A DNA stretch of 64,000 bases from Rhodocytophaga rosea (GTDB taxonomy: Bacteria; Bacteroidota; Bacteroidia; Cytophagales; 172606-1), in contig NZ_CP048222.1 in NCBI RefSeq assembly GCF_010119975.1, forward strand, positions 2,501,501-2,565,500. Direction: 5' to 3'. The position numbers were made by a program, and so were the translations under genes. This document shows positions 9,763 through 17,629 of the stretch, piece after piece. Below the pieces are notes generated by a model. It was given only the letters and a program-made list of their open reading frames with translations, was not told where the DNA came from and searched no databases. The stretch's first letter is position 1; each line of letters starts with the position of its first letter.

Positions 9763-10122
9763 CCTGCCTGACCGCAAATTACATGGATTATTCTGCTGAT
9801 CAGGATGAAATATACCCATAGAAGAACTCTGATCATCCTGAGGTGTATATAATCTTGGTGTCATACAAAGTATATGTTTTATTTTGACACAATTAGCTGT
9901 TTCATTTTGAAACAAAAAACAAAGCAATTAACTATCTATAAAACAGCAACATATTGATAATCAACATCAATACTCTATGGCATTATTATAGAAAGATTAA
10001 TCGAAACCAGGCTTTATCGGATAAACCAGGAATAAGAACGAATATATTGAAAGAAGAAGCTTGTCAATTTCTTAATTCTGTAAATCCGGATCCCATAAAA
10101 TAATCCGACTACATTCACTCTT
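9763..10122. other. 360-base gap upstream of fifth permease
   Basis: No gene is supported. It contains a short inverted pair near 9797-9840 (CTGATCAGGATGA and GATCATCCTGAG), the same kind of repeat debris seen in the other permease spacers, and two tandem 17-base near-palindromic sites described separately at 9875-9914. It is the longest spacer in the array and therefore the most likely place for a separate promoter of the fifth permease. Confidence 0.5.
9875..9914. promoter_or_regulatory. Tandem operator-like 17-base sites
   Basis: TGTTTTATTTTGACACA (9875-9891) and TGTTTCATTTTGAAACA (9898-9914) differ at two positions and start 23 bases apart. The second is a perfect palindrome, TGTTTCA-TTT-TGAAACA. 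The first keeps 5 of 7 pairs. Two repeated dyads about two helical turns apart are typical of sites for a dimeric regulator. They lie 209 bases before the fifth permease start. No regulator can be named. Confidence 0.4.
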
Positions 10123-12558
10123 ATGATACACAACTACCTTATTATCGCCTGGAGAAATATACGCAAGAATAAAGTTTTTTCCTTTATCAATATGATGGGT
10201 CTGGCCATCGGTATGGCGGCCTGCCTTCTGATTCTGGAATACATCATATTTGAAACCAGCTATGACCAGTTCCATAGCAAAGGCGGCCAGATTTACCGGG
10301 TGATCACCCAGCCGGAAGAAAGCGAAACCTATGTAGCCACTGCCAATGCTCCCCTGGGACCTTCGCTCAAAGCAGAATTTCCGGAAGTGGCCAACTATAC
10401 CCGTTTTTTGTATACTGGAGGCGTAGTAACCATCACACAGCATCAAACCGGAAAATTAGCTTCGTACCACGAGGATAAACTAGCGTATGTAGATTCAACT
10501 TTCCTGGACATGTTTTCTTATTCGCTTGCAGCAAATACAGGAACAGGTGTGCTGCAACAACCAAATATGGCCGTACTTTCTCAGGCTTTTGCAAAAAAAT
10601 ACTTTGGTTCTGTTCAAGCCACTGGTAAAGTAATTACGCTGTATGATCAGTTTGGCAAGCATGAATGTACAGTTACTGGCGTTCTATCCAACATCCCACA
10701 AAATTCACATTTGCAGTTTGATGCCTTGTTTTCGATGGCTACCCTGAGCAAAACTGACCAGTTCTGGGCAAAGCTGGATAACTGGAACTGGACGTCCTTT
10801 TACACCTATGTACAATTAGCCAATAATGCCATTCCCCAGCAAATGGCTAATAAATTTCCGGCACTCATTCAAAAATATGGCGGCTCCGAAAAAAGCAAAC
10901 TTGCCTTACAACGCATGCCTGGTATACACCTCTACTCTGATCTGCAAGCGGAAGCTTCAACCAACGGAAACATAAAACTAGTCTATTTCCTTACGACCAT
11001 CGCCTTTTTCATCTTACTCATCGCCTGGATCAATTATATCAATCTCTCTACGGCAAGAGCCATCGACCGGGCCAAAGAAGTAGGCATACGCAAGGTTTCC
11101 GGCTCTACACAATGGCAGCTCATAATCCAGTTTATGTATGAGGCTTTGTTTTTAAATATTATAGCCATTATTTTATCCCTCACCATCGTTCAATTATCTC
11201 AGCCGCTGTTTAATGAGCTAACAGGTAAGCCGCTTACTATTCTGCTGTTGCGTACTCATTTTGTTTGGGCTGCGATACTCCTTATTTTTATGGCAGGCGC
11301 AGGTGTATCAGGTTTATATCCGGCCTTTATATTATCTTCTTTCAGGCCGGCAGTTGTACTAAAAGGCCGGTTAACAGGAAGTTTCAAAGGTGCTTTTCTC
11401 CGGAAATCACTGGTTACTTTTCAATTTGCTGCTTCTGTAGCTCTAATCATTGGCACGTTTACGGTTTACAGCCAGCTGGATTATATGCGCAACAAAGACC
11501 TGGGCATGAATATTTCGCATCTATTGGTGATCAAAGCGCCAGTGATCCAGGGCGAAGAACTGAAATTTGTTGAGAATGTAGAGGTATATAAAAATGACAT
11601 GAAGCAATATCCGGCTGTACAAGCCATCACAGCTTCTCAAACGATTCCGGGAATTGGATATAACTGGTATTCCAGTGGTTTCAGAAGGCAGAGTGATCCG
11701 GAAAATCCTGCCAATAAGTACAATGTGTTTTATATCAACAACGACTTTCTGGAAACGTACCAGATACAACTGTTGGCTGGCCGTAATTTTTCGCCTGCCA
11801 GAAATACAGATGGAGCGGATAAAGAAGTTATTATTAACCAGACGGCCTTAAAGCAATTAGGTTTTGCTTCGAATCAAGATGCCATTAACCAGTATTTGTA
11901 TAATGGCGAAAATAAAGAAGGCCGGATTGTGGGCGTAGTACAGGATTATCACCACGAATCGCTGAAGACTAACCTGGAAGCCATTATTATTTTCCCCAGT
12001 AACTGGGCTAATTATTTTACCCTACGAATCAACAGTAGTGATACACCTGCTCAAACCCTTGCTGAGGTAATTTCCAAAGCCAAGCAAAAATATGACGTAC
12101 TTTTTCCGGGCAATCCATTCGAATATTTCTTTTTAGATGAGTTTTTTAACCAGAAATACCAGACTGACCAGCAATTTGGTAAAGTATTCAGCTTGTTTGC
12201 CGCTTTGGCTATACTAGTAGCTTGTCTGGGTTTATTTGGATTAGCTTCGTTTACTATTTCGCAACGCACCAAAGAAATTGGGATTCGAAAGGTGTTAGGT
12301 GCTTCAGTTTCCAGCATTCTTATTCTGCTCTCCAAGGATTTCGTCCGGCTGGTTTTACTGGCTAATGTAATTGCCTGGCCTCTGGCATACATGGGAATGC
12401 ACTGGTGGCTGCAAAATTATCCCTTCCGCATCGGATTAAGCTGGTGGTTATTTATCATACCAGCACTATTTATTCTATGCATTGCCCTGCTTACCATCAG
12501 CCTGCAAACCATCCGTACAGCCAGATCGAATCCTATTCAATCCCTTCGCTATGAATGA
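10123..12558 (+). CDS. Two-module FtsX/MacB-type ABC permease
   Basis: 811 residues, last of the tandem set. The start MIHNYLIIAWRNIRKNK matches the leader of its paralogues. Then come helix about 20-42, periplasmic domain, FtsX block with AKEVGIRKVSGST (about 322-334), a second periplasmic domain, FEYFFLDEFFNQKY and a final FtsX block with KEIGIRKVLGAS; it ends NPIQSLRYE. Differences in the leader and in the periplasmic domains suggest it is an older copy than its neighbours. No ATPase or membrane-fusion protein gene is adjacent. A small lipoprotein gene starts 19 bases after its stop and may be cotranscribed. Confidence 0.92.
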   Translation: MIHNYLIIAWRNIRKNKVFSFINMMGLAIGMAACLLILEYIIFETSYDQFHSKGGQIYRVITQPEESETYVATANAPLGPSLKAEFPEVANYTRFLYTGGVVTITQHQTGKLASYHEDKLAYVDSTFLDMFSYSLAANTGTGVLQQPNMAVLSQAFAKKYFGSVQATGKVITLYDQFGKHECTVTGVLSNIPQNSHLQFDALFSMATLSKTDQFWAKLDNWNWTSFYTYVQLANNAIPQQMANKFPALIQKYGGSEKSKLALQRMPGIHLYSDLQAEASTNGNIKLVYFLTTIAFFILLIAWINYINLSTARAIDRAKEVGIRKVSGSTQWQLIIQFMYEALFLNIIAIILSLTIVQLSQPLFNELTGKPLTILLLRTHFVWAAILLIFMAGAGVSGLYPAFILSSFRPAVVLKGRLTGSFKGAFLRKSLVTFQFAASVALIIGTFTVYSQLDYMRNKDLGMNISHLLVIKAPVIQGEELKFVENVEVYKNDMKQYPAVQAITASQTIPGIGYNWYSSGFRRQSDPENPANKYNVFYINNDFLETYQIQLLAGRNFSPARNTDGADKEVIINQTALKQLGFASNQDAINQYLYNGENKEGRIVGVVQDYHHESLKTNLEAIIIFPSNWANYFTLRINSSDTPAQTLAEVISKAKQKYDVLFPGNPFEYFFLDEFFNQKYQTDQQFGKVFSLFAALAILVACLGLFGLASFTISQRTKEIGIRKVLGASVSSILILLSKDFVRLVLLANVIAWPLAYMGMHWWLQNYPFRIGLSWWLFIIPALFILCIALLTISLQTIRTARSNPIQSLRYE

Positions 12559-12577
12559 GTTTGAAATCAAAATCTAT

Positions 12578-12961
12578 ATGAGAACATTATTATTTTCTTG
12601 CCTGCTTCTATTGGGAATAGCTGCTGGTTGTTCTGAAAAACAGATATATGAATCCCAAACGATGGCTGCTACCGTTGCACCAGCAGTTTCGGGTATTTCG
12701 TCCGGAGCATACGAAAAGTATACGGGTACCTTTCAAATGCAGCAAGCCAGTTTTAATGAAGTAGCCATTACCACCGAAAATGGGAAGCTTTTTGCACAGG
12801 CTACCGGCGAAAGGGTAGTAGAAATATTTCCCGAAAAAGAACATACCTTTTCTATACCAGCTTTCAATGCCAAAATCACTTTTATTCCCACCGCTGACAG
12901 TACATTTACAGAGATAACCATTTTGCTGGAAGGCAACGAGCTAAAAGGGGTCAGGAAATAA
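12578..12961 (+). CDS. Small lipoprotein, DUF3471-like
   Basis: 127 residues. The start at 12578 gives a proper lipoprotein signal: MRTLLFSCLLLLGIAAG followed by Cys18. Upstream in-frame ATGs at 12482 and 12551 would overlap the permease gene and bury the signal, so they are disfavoured. After a low-complexity linker, a compact beta domain reads YTGTFQMQ...NGKLFAQATGE...FPEKEHTFSIPAFNAKITF. This resembles the small C-terminal DUF3471-type domain often found after beta-lactamase-like proteins (pattern Y.G.Y......V....G.L.AQ..G......F.P......F). Function unknown. It lies 19 bases after the last permease, so a joint transcript is likely. Confidence 0.75.
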   Translation: MRTLLFSCLLLLGIAAGCSEKQIYESQTMAATVAPAVSGISSGAYEKYTGTFQMQQASFNEVAITTENGKLFAQATGERVVEIFPEKEHTFSIPAFNAKITFIPTADSTFTEITILLEGNELKGVRK

Positions 12962-12990
12962 AAAAGCCGGAGGTTAGCTCCGGCTATCTG
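12961..12990 (-). terminator. Rho-independent terminator for the dehydrogenase operon
   Basis: Arms AGCCGGAG (12965-12972) and CTCCGGCT (12978-12985) pair perfectly around a 5-base loop. Read on the minus strand the stem is followed by a T-rich run, as expected just downstream of the minus-strand gene ending at 13010. Confidence 0.75.
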
Positions 12991-13009
12991 TTAACGGTAT
13001 GTTTTATTA

Positions 13010-13627
13010 TTAACTCTCATAGCTCAGGCCATACTGCTTGAGTACATCTTCGGGTACCCCTTGCCACTGGTTAGGTGTATTGCCCATATAACCGATGTCT
13101 TTAATACCCATTTGGCTGGTATAAAAACCAGTAGCTACAAAACCACGCATCATACTGAAAAAAGCAACGCCCTGGGTCATGTCAGGTTTAGCTTGTTCCG
13201 GATACGCGATCATATCAACGATTTCAATCTGCTGGGCTTGGGTACACTTAACAAATGGATTGTTATAGCGTTTTTTGCACTGGTTGTCCAGCCAGCGGAT
13301 ACCACCCCGCATAGGTGTCTGATTGCGGGGTACATCTTTCATCATAAACTCAATAAAAGCTGGTACGCCAGCTTGTGAAGCACTTCCAGACTTTTCATCT
13401 TTAGGGATAATAATATCACCCAAAACGGTTACAGTTTGCAACTCATGTGCGGTGAAAAATTTCTCTTTCTTGAGTTTTTCGTCCCGTTCAGCTTCAAACT
13501 TCTGCCGGCCCCCGGGAATAGTAACCGGCGTATCAGGTATATTTTCGGCAACAGCTACCTGAGGGTTCAGGCCAGCCAGTCCGAGTGAACTCAGGGTTAT
13601 GGCCTTTAAAGTATCTCTGCGTTTCAT
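13010..13627 (-). CDS. Gluconate 2-dehydrogenase subunit 3 family protein
   Basis: 205 residues from ATG 13627; an in-frame upstream ATG at 13666 would add 13 residues ahead of the signal and is less likely. The N-terminus MKRRDTLKAITLSSLGLAGL is a Tat-like twin-arginine signal, so the protein is probably exported. The body (FTAHELQTVTVLGDIIIPKDE, IEFMMKDVP, GIRWLDNQC) matches the small subunit of membrane-bound GMC-type sugar and polyol dehydrogenases (family gluconate 2-dehydrogenase subunit 3). These subunits accompany the FAD subunit and help its export. It lies 111 bases downstream of the GMC gene on the same strand, with a strong hairpin between. Substrate of the complex is unknown. Confidence 0.88.
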   Translation of the reverse strand: MKRRDTLKAITLSSLGLAGLNPQVAVAENIPDTPVTIPGGRQKFEAERDEKLKKEKFFTAHELQTVTVLGDIIIPKDEKSGSASQAGVPAFIEFMMKDVPRNQTPMRGGIRWLDNQCKKRYNNPFVKCTQAQQIEIVDMIAYPEQAKPDMTQGVAFFSMMRGFVATGFYTSQMGIKDIGYMGNTPNQWQGVPEDVLKQYGLSYES

Positions 13628-13672
13628 TATAAATCGTATTTTGTTTCTTTGAAAAAATTGTTTCAAGATCCA

Positions 13673-13730
13673 TTCTACAGTCTGATGAAAGTAGTTACAT
13701 ATTAGTAACTACTTTCATCAGACTGTAGAA
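13673..13730. repeat. Perfect 26-bp inverted repeat between dehydrogenase genes
   Basis: Arm 13673-13698 is the exact reverse complement of arm 13705-13730, with a 6-base loop. The stem starts TTCTACAGTC and ends at the loop with AGTAGTTAC. No T-run follows on the minus strand, so it is not a standard terminator. Inside a two-gene transcript it would form a very stable hairpin just after the GMC stop codon, possibly for mRNA processing or differential expression. It may also be a small mobile palindrome. Confidence 0.85.
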
Positions 13731-13738
13731 GAATCAGT

Positions 13739-15484
13739 TTACAAATTATTCTGTTTAGCCTGCTCCATGATGTAATCAGAAGTACGCATCGAACAAGCCA
13801 GAATCGTCCAGGTTACGTTTTTATCGCCTTGTGACGGGAAGGCACCGGCATCTACTACAAACAGGTTTTTCACATCATGTGCCTGCTGGAATTTATTCAA
13901 GGCAGAAGTCTTAGGATCACTGCCCATGCGCACAGTACCAATTTCATGGATGATTTTACCTGGTTCGGCAAGCCCATAATTGTTTTCAGGACCAGGTTTG
14001 CTGCCTAAGGCAATACCTCCCATTTCATGGATGATCTGCTCAAAAGTATCCTGCATGTGTTTGGCCTGTTTGATCTCATGCTCCGACCATTTGTAATTGA
14101 AACGCAACACCGGAATACCATATTTATCCACCACATTCGGATCGATTTCGCAGTAATTGCTTTCCAATGGCACAGGCTCTCCTCTACCGGCCATGCCTAC
14201 ATACGCTCCATAGAAACGGCGGAAATCGTCTTTCAGACCGGCACCATACCCACCGGCAGGTTTCATTTTACCATCACGTCCTGGAATTTTACCATTCAGG
14301 CCTTCAATTCCCCATCCGAATCCATAGGCTGGCATTCCCATGCCTCCCCAGTATTCGATATGATAGCCACGTGGGAAATCGAGTTTACTATTATCCATCC
14401 ACCATGGCGTAAATACGTGCATACCGCCTACCCCATCTTCATTATAACGCTTGCGGTCCATTAAGCTGGGCACAAAGGCACTGCGGGAAGCACCGGTAGA
14501 ATCATTCAGGTATTTACCCACTACCCCACTGGAATTGGCTAAGCCATTGGAGAAACGGGAGGATTTAGAATTTAATAAGATACGTGACGATTCGCAGGCA
14601 CTGGCCGCCAGCACTACTACTTTACCTTGTATAGCTATTTCTTCTAAAGTGAGTGTATTTACATACGATACACCACTGGCTTTGCCAGTAGCCGCATCGG
14701 TAAGCACTTCACGGGCCATTGCATTATTGATCAGCGTAACATTACCGGTTTTAATGGCAGGTTTTACAAGTACTGATGAAGAAGAGAAATCAGCATAGGC
14801 CATGCAACCTCTCCCGCATTGCGAACAATAGAAACAGGCACCCCGCTCATCGTTGATTTTCTGGGTAAGAATCGAAAGCCTGGAAGGAATTACCGGAATA
14901 TTGAGTTTGGTACCAGCCTTCTTAATCATCAGTTCATGCAGACGGGGTTTAGGCGGCGGCAGAAATATGCCATCCGGTTCGTTGCGCAAGCCTTCCTTCG
15001 AACCAAATACCCCGATCAGCCGGTCTATTTTGTCGTAATAGGGACTTATATCGTCATAGCCAATGGGCCAGTCTTCGCCGATACCGGTCATACTTTTGCG
15101 CTTAAAGTCATCCGGGGCAAATCGTAAGGAGATACGTCCCCAGTGATTGGTACGGCCACCCAGCATCCGTGAACGGAACCATGCAAATTCTGAACCTGGC
15201 TTATTGGTATAGGGTTCGCCTTCGATTTCCCAGCCACCCCAGGCCGCATCAAAATCTCCGAAAGCACGGGTAGTACCAGCTCCTCTTCTGGGCGAATCGT
15301 AGGGCCACTTTAGTTGTGTAATATACTTGGCATCAGCCGGGTCGTAATAACCGCCAGCCTCCAGTAAGGCTACATTGGCTCCCGCTTTGGAAAGCTGATA
15401 GGCGGCCATACCACCACCAGCTCCTGAACCGACAATAATTACATCGTATACCTTGGCCGCTTTCTTTATCTGAACATCATTCAT
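13739..15484 (-). CDS. GMC family FAD-dependent oxidoreductase, probably with Fe-S cluster
   Basis: 581 residues. The N-terminal FAD-binding motif VIIVGSGAGGGMAAYQLSKAG (about residues 15-35) is followed by LLEAGG. The C-terminal GMC region has IHEIGTVRMGSDP and a final NVTWTILACS segment. A cysteine group at C217, C220, C223 and C227 contains the spacing C-x5-C-x3-C (217/223/227), the spacing I recall for the 3Fe-4S ligands of FAD glucose dehydrogenase from Burkholderia. I infer an electron-transfer cluster. It oxidises an alcohol or sugar, probably in the periplasm with the downstream subunit 3, passing electrons to a cytochrome encoded elsewhere. No signal peptide is seen, consistent with co-export with the Tat-bearing small subunit. 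Substrate unknown. Confidence 0.92.
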   Translation of the reverse strand: MNDVQIKKAAKVYDVIIVGSGAGGGMAAYQLSKAGANVALLEAGGYYDPADAKYITQLKWPYDSPRRGAGTTRAFGDFDAAWGGWEIEGEPYTNKPGSEFAWFRSRMLGGRTNHWGRISLRFAPDDFKRKSMTGIGEDWPIGYDDISPYYDKIDRLIGVFGSKEGLRNEPDGIFLPPPKPRLHELMIKKAGTKLNIPVIPSRLSILTQKINDERGACFYCSQCGRGCMAYADFSSSSVLVKPAIKTGNVTLINNAMAREVLTDAATGKASGVSYVNTLTLEEIAIQGKVVVLAASACESSRILLNSKSSRFSNGLANSSGVVGKYLNDSTGASRSAFVPSLMDRKRYNEDGVGGMHVFTPWWMDNSKLDFPRGYHIEYWGGMGMPAYGFGWGIEGLNGKIPGRDGKMKPAGGYGAGLKDDFRRFYGAYVGMAGRGEPVPLESNYCEIDPNVVDKYGIPVLRFNYKWSEHEIKQAKHMQDTFEQIIHEMGGIALGSKPGPENNYGLAEPGKIIHEIGTVRMGSDPKTSALNKFQQAHDVKNLFVVDAGAFPSQGDKNVTWTILACSMRTSDYIMEQAKQNNL

Positions 15485-16072
15485 TGTGAAAAAAATTATG
15501 GTAAAATATAGGGTTTTGCTTTCTGCAGAATTGGTTCTGTTAACTTCTTAAAATCTGATTTAACCAAAGGCTAAGGTTACGAAAATCCTGGTAAGAATAC
15601 AATATGTTTTTGTGTTTTTACAGTAACTATATACTTCATTCACCATACATCTTGCTCAGTCCTAAGAGGGCATCTATCTATTTCAGGTTAATAAAAGTTT
15701 TCTGATTGTACAGAAAGCAGAAATATATTAGCAAAATGCTAAACCATAAAGCGAATAGCCATAACCATATTACCAGTAGGCAAAACCGGAATGTAATAGC
15801 CCAACACAAGAGAGTAAGCTGACACAACCACAATGGCAGCAACCAGAACCAGCCTGCAACCTGACAGAGCGGCAGTGTTAGCAATTATTTCAACGTGGTA
15901 AGAAGCCAGACCAATTTTATAAATACACATATTCGGACTTACAATTGGTAACAATGAATAATAAAATTGTGTTTACACCCTATATTACACCTGACACCGT
16001 TAGAATTGGGTAAAATTTTGTTATACCCTTTGAATACACCATTAGAATTGTTTTTCATTAAACCTCTATATA
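15485..16072. other. 588-base gap between divergent genes; no convincing gene
   Basis: This lies between the divergently read GMC and hslU genes and must hold both promoters. Two overlapping minus-strand ORFs (15678-15884 and 15739-15954, 68 and 71 codons) are very hydrophobic and use different frames. Neither has a recognisable family or a start signal, and I do not call them genes. The hslU-proximal end carries a 15-base direct repeat, listed separately. Confidence 0.5.
15994..16050 (+). promoter_or_regulatory. Direct repeat upstream of hslU
   Basis: ACACCGTTAGAATTG (15994-16008) and ACACCATTAGAATTG (16036-16050) match at 14 of 15 positions. They are 42 bases apart, close to four helical turns, and end 22 bases before the hslU start. 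This placement suggests paired regulator sites or a duplicated promoter part. The regulator is unknown. Confidence 0.4.
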
Positions 16073-17470
16073 ATGATACAAGATCAATTAAGCTATTTAA
16101 CTCCCAAACAGATCGTAGCCGAATTAGATAAATACATTGTGGGCCAGAAAGATGCCAAGCGGAATGTGGCCATTGCCTTACGGAACCGCTGGCGCCGCAT
16201 GAACACGAATACGGACATGCGCCAGGAGATTGTACCCAATAATATTTTAATGATCGGGGCTACCGGGGTAGGTAAAACAGAGATAGCCCGCCGGCTGGCA
16301 AAAATTGCAGATGCCCCTTTTACAAAAGTAGAAGCATCTAAGTTTACGGAAGTAGGGTATGTAGGCCGAGATGTAGAAAGCATGGTGAGGGATCTGGTAG
16401 AACAGGCAGTACATCTGGTGAAAGCGAATAAAAAGGAAGGCGTAAAAGCCCGTGCCAACCAGGCCGTAGAAGATATTATTCTCGATGCCCTGATTCCACC
16501 GGTACGCAAAGCGGGAAGTTCCTCTTCTGGATTTTCTTATGACAACAATACAATGCCCGACAATGATGAGGAACTGAATGAACGGACCAGAGAACGTTTC
16601 CGGGAGAAAATCCGCAATGGTGAGATGGAAGACCGCAAAATTGAGATCAGCATTCAGCACAGTGCCGGGAGTAATGTGGGAATGGTTGGCCCAGGTATCG
16701 ACGAAATGACGATGGCCAATTTGCAGGAAATGATTGGGGGAATGTTGCCCAAGAAAACCAAAAAACGCAAAGTAACCATTGGCGAAGCCCGTAAAATTCT
16801 GTTTGAAGAAGAATCTGCCAAGCTCATAGATATGGACGAAGTAAAAGAGGAAGCCATCCGGAAGGCAGAAGACAGTGGCATTATTTTCATCGATGAAATT
16901 GACAAAATCGCTACATCCCGTAAAGGCGGTGGCGGTGGGCCAGATGTAAGCCGCGAAGGAGTGCAACGGGATCTGTTACCGATTGTGGAAGGAAGTACCG
17001 TAAACACCAAATATGGGGTAATCAATACAGACCATGTGCTGTTTATTGCCGCTGGTGCTTTTCATATATCCAAACCTTCCGACCTGATTCCCGAGTTACA
17101 AGGCCGTTTCCCGATCCGGGTAGAGCTGCAAAGCCTCACCAAAGACGATTTTTACCATATTCTGAAAGAGCCGAAAAATGCCCTGACCAAGCAGTATGAA
17201 TCGTTGTTAATGGCGGAAGGCGTAGAACTTACTTTTCAGGATGAAGCTCTGGCAAAAATTGCAGAAATTGCTTTCCACATTAACTCAGAAGTAGAAAATA
17301 TCGGTGCCCGCAGGCTACATACAGTCATGAGCCACCTGCTCAACGACTTCCTGTTCGATATTCCGGATGTGATCAGCGCCAATGCTAAAATTGTAATCAC
17401 GCCTGAACTGGTAGATCAACGCTTATCCAGTCTTGTGAAAAACCGGGATCTGAGCCAGTATATTTTGTAA
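16073..17470 (+). CDS. hslU: ATP-dependent protease ATPase subunit HslU (ClpY)
   Basis: 465 residues, close to the usual HslU size. N-terminal LTPKQIVAELDKYIVGQ is the family signature, with Walker A GATGVGKT at residues 62-69 and Walker B IIFIDEID at about 270-277. A long variable I-domain lies between them, and the C-terminus ends DLSQYIL, the tail that docks into HslV. HslU is an AAA+ hexamer that unfolds proteins for the HslV peptidase. hslV is not adjacent here, so it must lie elsewhere or be absent. The gene stands alone, with a long upstream region carrying a direct repeat that may reflect its own (stress) control. Confidence 0.97.
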   Translation: MIQDQLSYLTPKQIVAELDKYIVGQKDAKRNVAIALRNRWRRMNTNTDMRQEIVPNNILMIGATGVGKTEIARRLAKIADAPFTKVEASKFTEVGYVGRDVESMVRDLVEQAVHLVKANKKEGVKARANQAVEDIILDALIPPVRKAGSSSSGFSYDNNTMPDNDEELNERTRERFREKIRNGEMEDRKIEISIQHSAGSNVGMVGPGIDEMTMANLQEMIGGMLPKKTKKRKVTIGEARKILFEEESAKLIDMDEVKEEAIRKAEDSGIIFIDEIDKIATSRKGGGGGPDVSREGVQRDLLPIVEGSTVNTKYGVINTDHVLFIAAGAFHISKPSDLIPELQGRFPIRVELQSLTKDDFYHILKEPKNALTKQYESLLMAEGVELTFQDEALAKIAEIAFHINSEVENIGARRLHTVMSHLLNDFLFDIPDVISANAKIVITPELVDQRLSSLVKNRDLSQYIL

Positions 17471-17490
17471 GGCGTTTAATTTTTAAATAT

Positions 17491-17587
17491 CCCTCCTAAT
17501 AAGGAGGGCCAGGGAGGTGTATTAGCTGATTGCATTTTGAAATTTTTGTAAACAACACACCCCTCTGGCTCCCCTTGTTAGGGGAGA
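17491..17587. repeat. Imperfect long inverted repeat downstream of hslU
   Basis: The left arm around 17491-17520 (CCTCCTAATAAGGAGGGCC then AGGGAGGTGT) is imperfectly complementary to the right arm around 17555-17587 (ACACCCCTCTGGCTCCCC then TTGTTAGGGG). Each arm also contains a smaller palindrome (CCCTCC..GGAGGG and CCCCTTGTTAGGGG). Such nested palindromes are a common dispersed element type in Bacteroidota genomes and may be non-autonomous mobile elements. It could fold as a 3' end structure for hslU, although no T-run follows. Confidence 0.6.
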
Positions 17588-17629
17588 ATTTACCTTTACC
17601 AAACATAGCTTTTCTGATAAAAACTTCAC

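Noticed and set aside
15678-15954. Two overlapping hydrophobic minus-strand ORFs of 68 and 71 codons
   Set aside because: Different frames of the same stretch, no family, no start signal; more likely chance frames in an A/T- and T-rich spacer.
16247-16966. 239-codon minus-strand ORF inside hslU
   Set aside because: Shadow frame of a well-conserved gene.
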